Below, piece after piece: positions 8,955-16,682 of a DNA stretch of 64,000 bases; position 1 is the stretch's first letter; each line of letters opens with the position of its first letter. The DNA is from Bacteroidota bacterium (lineage in GTDB: Bacteria > Bacteroidota > Bacteroidia > Palsa-965). Below the pieces are notes generated by a model. The model was not told the origin of the DNA, did no database searches, and was given only the letters and a program-made list of their open reading frames with translations. Made by a program: the position numbers and the translations under genes. Location: assembly GCA_006218065.1 (NCBI GenBank), contig VBWE01000020.1, forward strand, positions 1-64,000, read 5' to 3'.

Positions 8955-9605
8955 TCAGGTAAGTTTGGAGGCGATTAACAGTGCCGTGAAAAAAAGCAGT
9001 TGCATCCCAAATATAAAAACAGAAAGCGGATTTCTTTTCCCAATTTCCATCGAATTTCCGACCATGTGCAGGAAAAATGAAATGACAAACCAGGCGAGAT
9101 AATTTCTCAGCGGCGCGGTTCCGTCATTCCAGTGCCAGAAATCCAAACGGCTGCACAGCGGCTCGATCAGCACATCCAGGCCGGTCATGAGTAAAGCGCC
9201 CGCGGCTGATTTTACATAGATATTGTAAGGCAGGCGGACGCTGATGTCCATCGTGCAGCATACCAGCAGCAGCCAGTTGATGCCGATAATCGCCGGTACG
9301 TTTTTGATTTTCGGACCAAGCGCGTCGCCGTAATGATACGCGCCGAATATTTTTCCCGTCTCGGTTCCGATCAACTCTACGCCGATTCCGACTGCAAAAA
9401 CCAATACGAAAAAACGAAACCGGTTTGCCGGAAATTCGGGCATAAACGCGATGAACAGGATAAAACCGAGTAAAATGTTGAAAGGCGTGAGCTTCGCAAA
9501 CCACGACGGGTAAAGCAGGATACCGGTAATGCCGATGATCGTAAAAATCGCCAGCAGGATGCGGGCGGCAAGAGTAAAGCGATCGGGGAGAAGCGGTAGT
9601 TTCAT
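8955..9605 (-). CDS. cruF: Carotenoid biosynthesis protein, CruF family
   Basis: A 216-aa polytopic protein with the family marks GAYHYGDALGPKI, INWLLLVCC, LDVLIEPLCSRLDFWHW and YLAWFVISFFLH. CruF-type enzymes hydrate the terminal 1,2 double bond of acyclic carotenoid ends, giving a 1'-hydroxyl. Together with CrtYcd and CrtZ this suggests a carotenoid with one hydroxylated ring and one hydrated linear end. The ATG lies in an ATTCGTAATTCG tract that resembles the repeat near 19.8 kb. Confidence 0.88.
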   Translation of the reverse strand: MKLPLLPDRFTLAARILLAIFTIIGITGILLYPSWFAKLTPFNILLGFILFIAFMPEFPANRFRFFVLVFAVGIGVELIGTETGKIFGAYHYGDALGPKIKNVPAIIGINWLLLVCCTMDISVRLPYNIYVKSAAGALLMTGLDVLIEPLCSRLDFWHWNDGTAPLRNYLAWFVISFFLHMVGNSMEIGKRNPLSVFIFGMQLLFFTALLIASKLT

Positions 9606-9618
9606 TCGTAATTCGCAG

Positions 9619-10503
9619 CTATTTCTTTTTTGTCACCAACCACACTCCGGCTAAAATCACACCGATGAAAACGAGATGCCATACGCTCACCGGTTCATCA
9701 TCGATCACGCCCCAGCCCAATGCCACGATCGGGATCGCGTACGTAACCGATGCGGCGAAAAGCGTACCGGCCTGTTTGATCAGCAGGTTGTAAACCATTA
9801 CGGACAATGCCGTGCCGAAAACAGCAAGTATAGTCGTGTAGCCCAGTGATGCCCAGGCCTGGCCGAGACTCATCCGGCTTACGAAATCGGTGGTGAAAAG
9901 ATAAATTCCTGCCGGCGGACCGATAAACAGCAAAGCCCAGACGGTTGCCGTAACCGAATTGATCCCGCCCAGTTTCGATTTGATGATGTTTACGCTCAGT
10001 CCGTAAAAAAGTGTAGCGATCACCACCAGCCCGGCGTACCAGAGGTGCGTGTTTTTCCCGTCATCTTCTCCCGACAAAACCAAACCCACCGCGCCGCCCA
10101 GCCCGATCAGCAAACCCAGCGCCTGCAGCCAGCCCGCGCGGTTCCCGAAAATCAAAAGACCGGTTACCAAAGTGAAGATCGGCGTGAGCGAATTCAGGAT
10201 ACCGGTGAGTGAACTGCTGATCCCGGTTTCGGCGGCGGTGAACAGGAATGCAGGAATAAGATTTCCGCAAACGCCCATGCCGAGATACCCTTTCCAGTGT
10301 GCGGCGAATTCTTTTTTTACGTGCCTGAATGTAAACGGCAGTATAAAAAGAAAAGCGATGAAAATCCGCAGGGCCGCCACCTGGTCGCTGCTGAATACGT
10401 CCATGCCGCGTTTCATGAGGATGAACGAACTTCCCCAGGTAACCGCAAGCGCGATAAAAATTACCCAGTGCAGTACGGTGATATTGCTTTTCGGCGTGGT
10501 CAT
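9619..10503 (-). CDS. EamA/DMT-family transporter
   Basis: A protein of 294 aa with about ten membrane helices in two EamA repeats (WGSSFILMKRGMD; LNSLTPIFTLVTGLLIFG; second repeat LFYGLSVNIIKSK and YAIPIVALGWGVIDDE). Members export small metabolites; no substrate can be predicted here. The ORF track start is 31 codons further upstream. I chose the ATG of MTTPKSN because a TATCTTTG promoter box lies 7 nt before it, inside the longer reading frame. It may head the carotenoid transcript. Confidence 0.85.
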   Translation of the reverse strand: MTTPKSNITVLHWVIFIALAVTWGSSFILMKRGMDVFSSDQVAALRIFIAFLFILPFTFRHVKKEFAAHWKGYLGMGVCGNLIPAFLFTAAETGISSSLTGILNSLTPIFTLVTGLLIFGNRAGWLQALGLLIGLGGAVGLVLSGEDDGKNTHLWYAGLVVIATLFYGLSVNIIKSKLGGINSVTATVWALLFIGPPAGIYLFTTDFVSRMSLGQAWASLGYTTILAVFGTALSVMVYNLLIKQAGTLFAASVTYAIPIVALGWGVIDDEPVSVWHLVFIGVILAGVWLVTKKK

Positions 10504-10510
10504 GCGGGCA

Positions 10511-10518
10511 CAAAGATA
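10511..10518 (-). promoter_or_regulatory. -7 box TATCTTTG before the EamA gene
   Basis: On the minus strand the sequence matches TAnnTTTG, the Bacteroidota -7 element. It is 7 nt from the ATG, which implies a very short or absent 5' leader. No clear -33 TTG is visible at the usual distance. Confidence 0.55.
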
Positions 10519-10630
10519 CGTGCGGAGCCGTGTTAAAAATGGTAATTTTGAAAAGTACCTGGAATTGTATAAAACTCCGGCGTGTACCGGTTGCAAAACC
10601 AGGGACGGTTTGTGCCGGAGTGATTCGTTC

Positions 10631-10744
10631 CCGGTTTACCGTTTTCGGTTTACCGTTTACAGTTTTGATTTGGTTAAATGGGAGTGCGCGGATATTGCCG
10701 ACTTCTATCTAATACCAAAACTGCAAACTGAAAACGGTAAACCG
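10631..10744. repeat. Intergenic inverted repeat with iterated words
   Basis: The left part (CCGGTTTACCGTTTTCGGTT, continuing to AGTTTTG at 10667) is matched in inverse by CAAAACTGCAAACTGAAAAC and GGTAAACCG at 10716-10744. The words GGTTTACCGTTT and GCAAACTG are iterated. No gene is seen in 10504-10820, where this is the main feature. Confidence 0.6.
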
Positions 10745-10820
10745 GAAAGGAATCCATTCCGACGTATAAAGATGCTTTCGTGTAAAACAGTCTCCGGAGG
10801 AATTTAAACAATCTATAAAT

Positions 10821-12233
10821 ATGCCGAACTACCCGATTTACGCCGGCGGAAAATTTGTAACCACTTCGCAGAAACTCGAAGTGATCAATCCTTTTTCAGG
10901 AAAGAAATTTGCGGAAACGTATCTCGCCGGTGAAGCGGAGTACGAAGCTGCGGTGCAGGCTGCGCTTGGCGTCCGTGAAGAGATGAAACAGCTCCCGGCG
11001 TACCGGCGTTATGAAATACTGGGCGCCGTTTCAACAGCCATCAGCGACCGGCGCGGGCAACTGGCCATCATTCTTGCCATGGAATCGGGAAAACCGCTCC
11101 GGCTCGCGCAGGCGGAAATCGACCGGGCGGCGCAGACTTTCCGCGTGGCGGCGGAAGAATCGAAACGATTACCGAAAGAATATATTTCCCTCGACTGGAC
11201 ACCGGCCGGTGAAAAGCGCGAGGGTATCGTAAAATATTTCCCGGTGGGCGCGGTCGCCGGAATTTCGCCGTTCAATTTCCCGATGAACCTCGCCGTACAC
11301 AAAATCGCGCCGGCCATCGCGGCGGGTTGCCCGATCTTGCTGAAACCGGCTTCGTCCACGCCGCTGTCCACGCTCGAACTCGCGAAAATGATCGACCTCA
11401 CCGGCCTGCCCAAAGGCGCGCTTTCCGTACTGCCGATGACGCGGACGATGGGCAACAAACTGGTTACGGACGAACGTTTCCGCCTGCTCAGTTTTACCGG
11501 CTCGCCGGAAGTGGGCTGGGAGATGAAAAAGAATGCCGGGAAAAAGAAAGTCGTGCTCGAACTGGGCGGGAATGCCGGCGTAATCGTCATGCCTTCGGCA
11601 AGTATCAGCTCCGCGCTGGAAAAATCACTGGCCGGTGCTTTCGCGTATTCCGGGCAGATCTGCATCCATGCGCAGCGTTTCTTCGTGCACGAATCCATAT
11701 TCGATGATTTCCTGGAGAACATGACGCAGGCGGCAAAGTCGCTTCGCTACGGCGACCCCGGCGACCCGGCCACGGATGTTTCGGTGATGATCGACGAAGC
11801 GAATGCCCTGCGCGTGGAAGCCTGGGTGAACGAAGCGATTCACGCAGGCGCAAAACTATGCTGCGGCGGAAAGCGGGAAGGTTCTTTTTATCATCCCACG
11901 ATTCTCACCGGGACAAAAGCATCGATGAAAGTCTGCGCCGAAGAAATTTTCGGTCCCGTGATTACTGTCGAGCCGGTTTCTTCCATGCGCGAAGCGATTA
12001 CCCGCGTGAACGAAGGCGTTTTTGGTTTGCAGGCCGGTGTTTTTACCAACGATATCCGCGAGATGGATGAAGCGTTTGACGGGCTGGAAGTGGGCGGGAT
12101 GATTTTAAACGACGTACCGACTTTTCGCGTGGATCATATGCCGTACGGCGGTGTGAAAGATTCCGGCCTCGGGCGGGAAGGGGTGCGTTATGCGATGATG
12201 GATATGCTGGAGGCGAGGGTTTTGGTGAAGTGA
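10821..12233 (+). CDS. NAD(P)-dependent aldehyde dehydrogenase
   Basis: A 470-aa ALDH-superfamily enzyme of normal length. Key residues are present: Asn152 (SPFNFP), the Glu247 general base (LELGG), the nucleophile Cys281 (SGQICIH) and the EIFGPV motif. It oxidises an aldehyde to an acid. The sequence resembles the lactaldehyde, succinate-semialdehyde and non-phosphorylating GAPDH branches; the substrate is not certain. It stands alone between an inverted repeat upstream and a palindrome downstream. A GGAGG lies 22 nt upstream of the ATG, too far to be an ideal ribosome site. Confidence 0.9.
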   Translation: MPNYPIYAGGKFVTTSQKLEVINPFSGKKFAETYLAGEAEYEAAVQAALGVREEMKQLPAYRRYEILGAVSTAISDRRGQLAIILAMESGKPLRLAQAEIDRAAQTFRVAAEESKRLPKEYISLDWTPAGEKREGIVKYFPVGAVAGISPFNFPMNLAVHKIAPAIAAGCPILLKPASSTPLSTLELAKMIDLTGLPKGALSVLPMTRTMGNKLVTDERFRLLSFTGSPEVGWEMKKNAGKKKVVLELGGNAGVIVMPSASISSALEKSLAGAFAYSGQICIHAQRFFVHESIFDDFLENMTQAAKSLRYGDPGDPATDVSVMIDEANALRVEAWVNEAIHAGAKLCCGGKREGSFYHPTILTGTKASMKVCAEEIFGPVITVEPVSSMREAITRVNEGVFGLQAGVFTNDIREMDEAFDGLEVGGMILNDVPTFRVDHMPYGGVKDSGLGREGVRYAMMDMLEARVLVK

Positions 12234-12270
12234 TTTTTCCAAACACAGGAATACGCTAATATAAAACACG

Positions 12271-12349
12271 ACGTCACCCTGAGCGGCAGTCGAAGGGTGT
12301 GTACTATAGTCCCTTTTACACACCCTTCGACTGCCGCTCAGGGTGACGT
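12271..12349. repeat. Palindromic element, 33-bp perfect arms, copy 1
   Basis: The left arm (12271-12303) contains CACCCTGAGCGGCAGTCGAA and pairs perfectly with 12317-12349 around a 13-nt loop. It lies between convergent genes. The left arm is identical to 59917-59949, and a variant palindrome is at 17554-17632. It would form a very stable hairpin in either transcript, so a bidirectional terminator role is possible. Confidence 0.9.
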
Positions 12350-12373
12350 ATTCTTAAATAATAGTAGTGTTAC

Positions 12374-13231
12374 TCACCCGGCATGCTGCTGCCGATACTC
12401 CACCGGCGTTTTCCCCGTTTGCTTCTTGAAAAAGCGATTGAAATACGCCGGGTCGTCGAAGCCGAGTGCGTAGGAAATTTCTTTAACCGATTGCGGGGAA
12501 AAGGAAAGCAGCCGTTTCGATTCGGTGATTACGCGGTCGTGGATCAGGCTGGAGATGGTGCGGCCGGTATGTTTTTTTACCAGCTCGTTCAGCCTTTTGG
12601 GTGTAATGCCCAGCATGGAGGCGTAGAACCCGGCTTCTTTGTTTTTAATGAAATGTTCTTCGATGATCTTGCGTAATTGCAGGATGCGCTCGTCGCCGGT
12701 CTGGCGGCTCAGGTTGTTCAGCGAAGTATGGTCGTATTCGCGGCCGCAGTACAGCAGGAAGTTTTTCAGGTAATTGCGCAGGATCGACGGGGTGCCGCTC
12801 GATTTGTATTCGTGCATCATCAGGTCGAACAATTTGTCGATATGCGCGTGCTTTTCCGGGTCGAGCTGGATCACGGGCTGCTTGGCGATATTGAAAAACA
12901 ATCCCGAGTTCAGCAGCAGTTCATTGGTTGATTCATCCTTGTCGAAAAAACTTTCGGTAAACGTTACGAGATGACCGTCGCACGAATCCACATTGGTCTG
13001 GTGCACCTGGTTGGGCGAAAGGAACCACAGCGTATTGGCCGAAAGCCCGTAGCGCATGAAGTCGATATAATGTTCACCTTCTGCTTTTTTAAACCAGATG
13101 ATTTCGTAATGCTTGTGCCTGTGCGGCGGATATTCAGCATGCTTTTCGTTGAAAAAGTTCAGCGAATAAACTGCAAACTGCCGGTTGTCGGGCAGTTCGT
13201 GGATCGGAATTTCTTTGCTTGCCTGGTTCAT
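12374..13231 (-). CDS. AraC-family transcriptional regulator
   Basis: A 285-aa protein. The N-terminal half is cupin-like (YPPHRHKHYEIIWFKKAEG, residues about 35-55) and the C-terminal 100 residues form the double helix-turn-helix of AraC proteins. Examples are AGFYASMLGITPKRLNELVKKHTG and VKEISYALGFDDPAYFNRFFK. It presumably senses a small ligand and activates transcription. Its targets are not evident; the convergent aldehyde dehydrogenase is a possible neighbour target. Confidence 0.92.
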   Translation of the reverse strand: MNQASKEIPIHELPDNRQFAVYSLNFFNEKHAEYPPHRHKHYEIIWFKKAEGEHYIDFMRYGLSANTLWFLSPNQVHQTNVDSCDGHLVTFTESFFDKDESTNELLLNSGLFFNIAKQPVIQLDPEKHAHIDKLFDLMMHEYKSSGTPSILRNYLKNFLLYCGREYDHTSLNNLSRQTGDERILQLRKIIEEHFIKNKEAGFYASMLGITPKRLNELVKKHTGRTISSLIHDRVITESKRLLSFSPQSVKEISYALGFDDPAYFNRFFKKQTGKTPVEYRQQHAG

Positions 13232-13430
13232 CAGATTTTGTTGACGTGGTGGAATTCAAAACTGATATACGGTAGCTTCCCGCAAAAGGTTCGGGGTTGC
13301 AAGATAAGAATAGTACGGGTTGCACAATCCGGAAAATTCGTGGCAGTTATTTACTTTTTGCACAATAAATAAGCTGGTTTTTCCGGGTTTGGGTAATGTC
13401 TGTATAATTCTTCACCGCAGGGCGGGGAAT

Positions 13431-13562
13431 GACCACACCTCTTTCCTCTCCGAAGGAGAGGATGCTGGAATACATAAGTGACGTTCCTTTCATTTTAACG
13501 AAAGGAACGTCACTTTAAAGTGTAACGCCATCCTCTCCTTCGGAGAGGAAAGAGGTGTGGTC
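13431..13562. repeat. Nested palindrome: 34-bp arms around a second 16-bp hairpin
   Basis: The outer arms are 13431-13464 (GACCACACCTCTTTCCTCTC and onward) and 13529-13562, and pair perfectly. Each arm also contains CTCTCCGAAGGAGAG, which is itself palindromic. The inner hairpin is AAGTGACGTTCCTTTC (13476-13491) with its inverse at 13500-13515. The element fills most of the 13232-13595 gap between the AraC gene and the T9SS cargo gene. No protein is encoded. Confidence 0.9.
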
Positions 13563-13595
13563 AGTTTAAAAGGCGCAGCGGTGAAGTTTTTGTAC

Positions 13596-14567
13596 CTACT
13601 GAAAAACCTGCACGAAGCCGCCCTGCCGGTAGCTTTTCCCCGTATTGTCCAGCACGTCGATATGATAAAAATATACGCCGTCGCTCACCGGTTTTCCATC
13701 TTCACCGGTTCCGTTCCAGGCGGGCGGGTTGGCGTTGATCTTTTTTACGATGGCTCCCCAGCGGTTGTATACCGTCATCCGGTATTCACGCATGGAATCG
13801 AGCGGGGGAGGAGCGAGCAGGTCGTTCAGCCCGTCGCCGTTCGGGGTGATGATATTCGGCATCCACAAACTGGTAAAGCCTATGGAATCGAGCGCCGCGT
13901 CATCCATGTAATAATAGCTGTCGTTGCGCGAGCCGCTGCCGGTATTGATGGTAACGGTTTGCGCGTCTTTCGGAAAATGACCGATGACCAGGTGATCTTC
14001 GCCGCCCGTGGCTGTATAAAAACCTTCCACGTAAGTCCAGCCGTTTTTATCCGTGAGCGGAAGCTGTCCCGGCGAATTCAGCAGCGCGTCCGGCATGCTG
14101 CCCGTAAGATCGTAGCAGGCGGTAGTATCGCTCACATAACGATTGTAAAAATGAACGCCGAACTGGGAAACACCGTACCGGCAATCGTCCGCAAGACTCA
14201 GGTACATCGAAAAACGGTATTTCACTCCGGCTCTCATCGGATGGATGAGCAGCACCTGCAGGAATTCGCGGAAATCCGTCGCATTATCATTCCAGGCCAT
14301 AAAGCCCGCTTTCCCGAGTCCCGTGTGCGGCGCCTGTGATCCCGCGAAACTGTTAAACCCGCAGTCGTGCAAAAAATCCGCCGACCAGCAGGCCCGGCGC
14401 CAGGGCGGACTGTACTGCAGGAGGTCCGGTCCCCAGTAAAATGAATTGTTCAGGCTCGCGGGACAGGATATCACCGATTCAAAACTGCCGTTGGGAATAA
14501 GATTCTGCGCGCCTGCCTGCCCGCCCGAAAGCAGGAAAAAGAAAAGATATGCGAACGCTTTTTTCAT
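13596..14567 (-). CDS. Secreted protein with T9SS type B (gliding motility-associated) sorting domain
   Basis: A 323-aa protein with a signal peptide ending GGQAGAQ (about residue 21). The body begins NLIPNGSFESV, a pattern common in carbohydrate-binding-like sandwiches. The C-terminal 90 residues are the type B sorting domain: MPNIITPNGDGLNDLLAP, YNRWGAIVKK, WNGTGEDGKPVSDGVYFY. This routes the protein through T9SS. The internal function is unknown. Its end is close to a nested palindrome that may terminate transcription. Confidence 0.88.
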   Translation of the reverse strand: MKKAFAYLFFFLLSGGQAGAQNLIPNGSFESVISCPASLNNSFYWGPDLLQYSPPWRRACWSADFLHDCGFNSFAGSQAPHTGLGKAGFMAWNDNATDFREFLQVLLIHPMRAGVKYRFSMYLSLADDCRYGVSQFGVHFYNRYVSDTTACYDLTGSMPDALLNSPGQLPLTDKNGWTYVEGFYTATGGEDHLVIGHFPKDAQTVTINTGSGSRNDSYYYMDDAALDSIGFTSLWMPNIITPNGDGLNDLLAPPPLDSMREYRMTVYNRWGAIVKKINANPPAWNGTGEDGKPVSDGVYFYHIDVLDNTGKSYRQGGFVQVFQ

Positions 14568-14682
14568 GTTGCTTTAAATAATCCTCCCGGTTGAATCAAT
14601 TCGGTTGTTTATGGCTTCTGCCACGAAGGCACTAAGGCACGAAGAATCACAAAGAGTATTGTTGAACTGAGCTGTCATTTTT

Positions 14683-15468
14683 TTACCAGCCTGTTGCAAA
14701 AAGATTCATCGCGCCTTTGATTCCGCATTTCTGGTACTGGTTGTATGCTTCCGCGGCGCGTTTGCGGATGCTTTGCCCGTCTTCTTTCAGTATCCATCCG
14801 TCCACGGCGGCTTTCAGCGTATAGGCTTCCGGCGCCATCAGTCCCGTGGTCCAGAGCAGCGGGTTTGCTCCCGCCAATTTCACGGCTTCCCGATAATACG
14901 AACGACTGACGCAGGCGAGGATGATCACGTCTTTTTTTATGCCGCCTTTGTTCTTCGGCGGATTGTCGATCGAAAAATCCATCAGCCCGTCGTGCCCTAC
15001 GTAGCAAACCAGCTGCGCATCGCCGAGGTTGATCAGTTTTTTCCCGGAAGTAAGATTGACGGAAAGCGTATCGGTGCAGTTGCCGGAAGCATTGTCGAGA
15101 AATTTTTCCGTGCACTGGCGGATGCGCGCGCCGCGGAAAGCATCGGCGACGAGAATTACATCGTAGCGGCGGTGTTTGAATACGCAGCGTTCGAGTACGT
15201 TGGGCGCAGCGTTTTTTACCGTGGCTACTTTCTGCCAGTCGCCGGCATTCGTGAAAAAAGTCCGCACGCCGTACCCGCAGCCCCAGTAAAGATTCTGGTT
15301 CGGATCGTTTCCGTTGCCGATCTTTTTCGGAACAGGCACGATTCCCTGGCTGTCGTTATCGCAGAGCGCTACGCATACGTGTATGATTCTCGTTTGCGCC
15401 TGTGCGGTGATGCACAGCAGGACGAGCAGTACCGAAAGGAAAATGCGGGGTTGTTTCCGGTTTGACAT
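14683..15468 (-). CDS. Exported protein with a possible clan CD (caspase-like) His/Cys pair
   Basis: A 261-aa protein from the ATG of MSNRKQPRIF; the longer ORF start precedes the signal peptide (FLSVLLVLLCITAQAQ) and is less likely. I recognise no named family. Two hydrophobic strands end in VCYVGHDGLMD and VIILACVSRSY, which is the spacing logic of clan CD cysteine peptidases (hydrophobic block with H-G, then hydrophobic block with A-C). The His is followed by Asp-Gly rather than Gly directly, so the match is imperfect. It is divergent from the 15565 gene. Confidence 0.6.
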   Translation of the reverse strand: MSNRKQPRIFLSVLLVLLCITAQAQTRIIHVCVALCDNDSQGIVPVPKKIGNGNDPNQNLYWGCGYGVRTFFTNAGDWQKVATVKNAAPNVLERCVFKHRRYDVILVADAFRGARIRQCTEKFLDNASGNCTDTLSVNLTSGKKLINLGDAQLVCYVGHDGLMDFSIDNPPKNKGGIKKDVIILACVSRSYYREAVKLAGANPLLWTTGLMAPEAYTLKAAVDGWILKEDGQSIRKRAAEAYNQYQKCGIKGAMNLFATGW

Positions 15469-15487
15469 GGAATGCAGGTTTTTGACA

Positions 15488-15534
15488 GAACTCGTTTCAA
15501 AATGAGATTTTGAAATGAGTTCTAAGTACATTTG
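15488..15534 (+). promoter_or_regulatory. Inverted repeat and -7 box in a divergent promoter region
   Basis: AACTCGTTTCAAAAT (15488-15502) is matched in inverse by ATTTTGAAATGAGTT, with one mismatch and a 3-nt centre. It is followed by TACATTTG (15527-15534), a -7 box for the + strand gene at 15565. The repeat overlaps the expected -33 region and the divergent gene at 15468, so it could be an operator. Confidence 0.5.
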
Positions 15535-15564
15535 CGGGGATGTTCTACCAAAAATAAGGAAAGA

Positions 15565-15876
15565 ATGGGTAAGGGGCAACTTCGTCAGTATTCGATTCTT
15601 TTCCTCGTATTATCGGCATGTTTGCAGGTTTTCAACCGGCTGCTGCTTTCGCTGCATCTTTTCGGCACCGGGCAGCGGGCCTGGCTGGCGCTGCTGCTTG
15701 TCCTGGCATCGCTGGTGATGGGCTGGCTGGCGTTGCAGACTTACCGGAAAGCTTCTCCCACGGGTTCCAATCTCGGCTGCATATATCTTGCGGTACTCGT
15801 ACTGAACATTGTGGCCGGGGTTATTTTCCTGTTCGTCACACTGGCCTATTTCTTCAATTACATCACATCGTCGTGA
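15565..15876 (+). CDS. Small membrane protein
   Basis: A 103-aa protein from the ATG of MGKGQLRQYS, preceded by AAGGAAAG. It has three hydrophobic segments (about residues 10-30, 40-58 and 72-95). No family recognised. Its TGA overlaps the GTG start of the methyltransferase-like gene (GTGA), which indicates coupled translation. Confidence 0.65.
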   Translation: MGKGQLRQYSILFLVLSACLQVFNRLLLSLHLFGTGQRAWLALLLVLASLVMGWLALQTYRKASPTGSNLGCIYLAVLVLNIVAGVIFLFVTLAYFFNYITSS

Positions 15877-16568
15877 ACCCCGAACCGTTCAAAGCGCCTG
15901 TTTTCCGGCGACTGCTCAGTTATTTCACGCCGCAGCTCATCGAATCGCGCGCGGGTAAAATAAGCGGACAACTGGAAGTCAGTCTCGAAAACGGCCGGCT
16001 GGTGCTGAACGGGGAAAAAGTAAATTACTCGTACGGCGCGCTGCACAAAGTTTTCCAGCTCGCGTTCAGCGCTTCCGGCGTGGCTTCGCGGAAAACGGAA
16101 ACGGCGCTTGTGCTCGGCTTCGGCACGGGCAGCGTGGCAGCCATCCTGCACGATGAGCTGAAAAAAAATACCCGGATCACGGCCGTTGAAAATGATCCCG
16201 AAATAATCGATATCGGAAAAAAATATTTCAACATTTCGCGGTTTCCCGGACTGCGCGTGGAACTGGCTGCTGCGGCGGATTTCGTTTCATCATGCCGCGA
16301 TACGTTTGATCTTATTGTGGTGGATGTTTTCGTGGAAGACCGCGTGCCTGCAAGCTGCACCGGTGAAGTTTTCCTTGCCCATCTGCATAAACTGCTTCAT
16401 CCGAAAGGCATCCTGTTTTTCAATTTTATCCTGGCGGAAGAAACGCAGCAGCAGTACGATGATTTCAAAAAGAATTTCGAAAAAGAATTTCCCGAAGGAG
16501 AAGAACTGAAATTTTTCATCGGCGACGCGGATAACCGTGTTTTTATCAGCAAGAAGCGGCGGCAATAA
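15873..16568 (+). CDS. Spermidine synthase-like methyltransferase-fold protein
   Basis: A 231-aa protein from a GTG overlapping the previous stop; the longer ORF is a shadow of that gene. Rossmann-type marks are ALVLGFGTGSVAAIL (nucleotide loop), ITAVENDPEIIDIGKKYF (acidic residue after beta-2) and FDLIVVDVFVEDRVPA, as in polyamine synthases and related SAM-binding proteins. It lacks the full N-terminal domain of true spermidine synthase. Substrate unknown. Confidence 0.8.
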   Translation: MNPEPFKAPVFRRLLSYFTPQLIESRAGKISGQLEVSLENGRLVLNGEKVNYSYGALHKVFQLAFSASGVASRKTETALVLGFGTGSVAAILHDELKKNTRITAVENDPEIIDIGKKYFNISRFPGLRVELAAAADFVSSCRDTFDLIVVDVFVEDRVPASCTGEVFLAHLHKLLHPKGILFFNFILAEETQQQYDDFKKNFEKEFPEGEELKFFIGDADNRVFISKKRRQ

Positions 16569-16587
16569 ATTTCCCGGGAATAAAACA

Positions 16588-16642
16588 ACCACAGGGCACC
16601 ACGGAGTCTCTGTGATTCTCCGTGTTCTCCGTACCCTGTGGT
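16588..16642. repeat. Imperfect inverted repeat upstream of the VanX-like gene
   Basis: ACCACAGGG is matched by CCCTGTGGT, and inside it CACGGAG by CTCCGT, with CCGTGTTCTCCGT iterated. It ends 4 nt before the -33 box of the next gene. It could be a terminator for the upstream gene. Confidence 0.55.
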
Positions 16643-16646
16643 ATAG

Positions 16647-16678
16647 TTTGAAGCGGGCACCTAAGCTCCCTATCTTTG
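16647..16678 (+). promoter_or_regulatory. Bacteroidota promoter: TTTG, 20 nt, TATCTTTG
   Basis: A TTTG (16647-16650) and TATCTTTG (16671-16678) are 20 nt apart, close to the -33/-7 consensus. The GTG start of the next gene begins 4 nt later, so the mRNA is predicted to be leaderless or nearly so. Confidence 0.7.
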
Positions 16679-16682
16679 CCGG

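Noticed and set aside
10049-10807. 252-aa plus-strand ORF crossing the EamA start and a repeat
   Set aside because: Antisense to the transporter for most of its length and ends in an inverted repeat.
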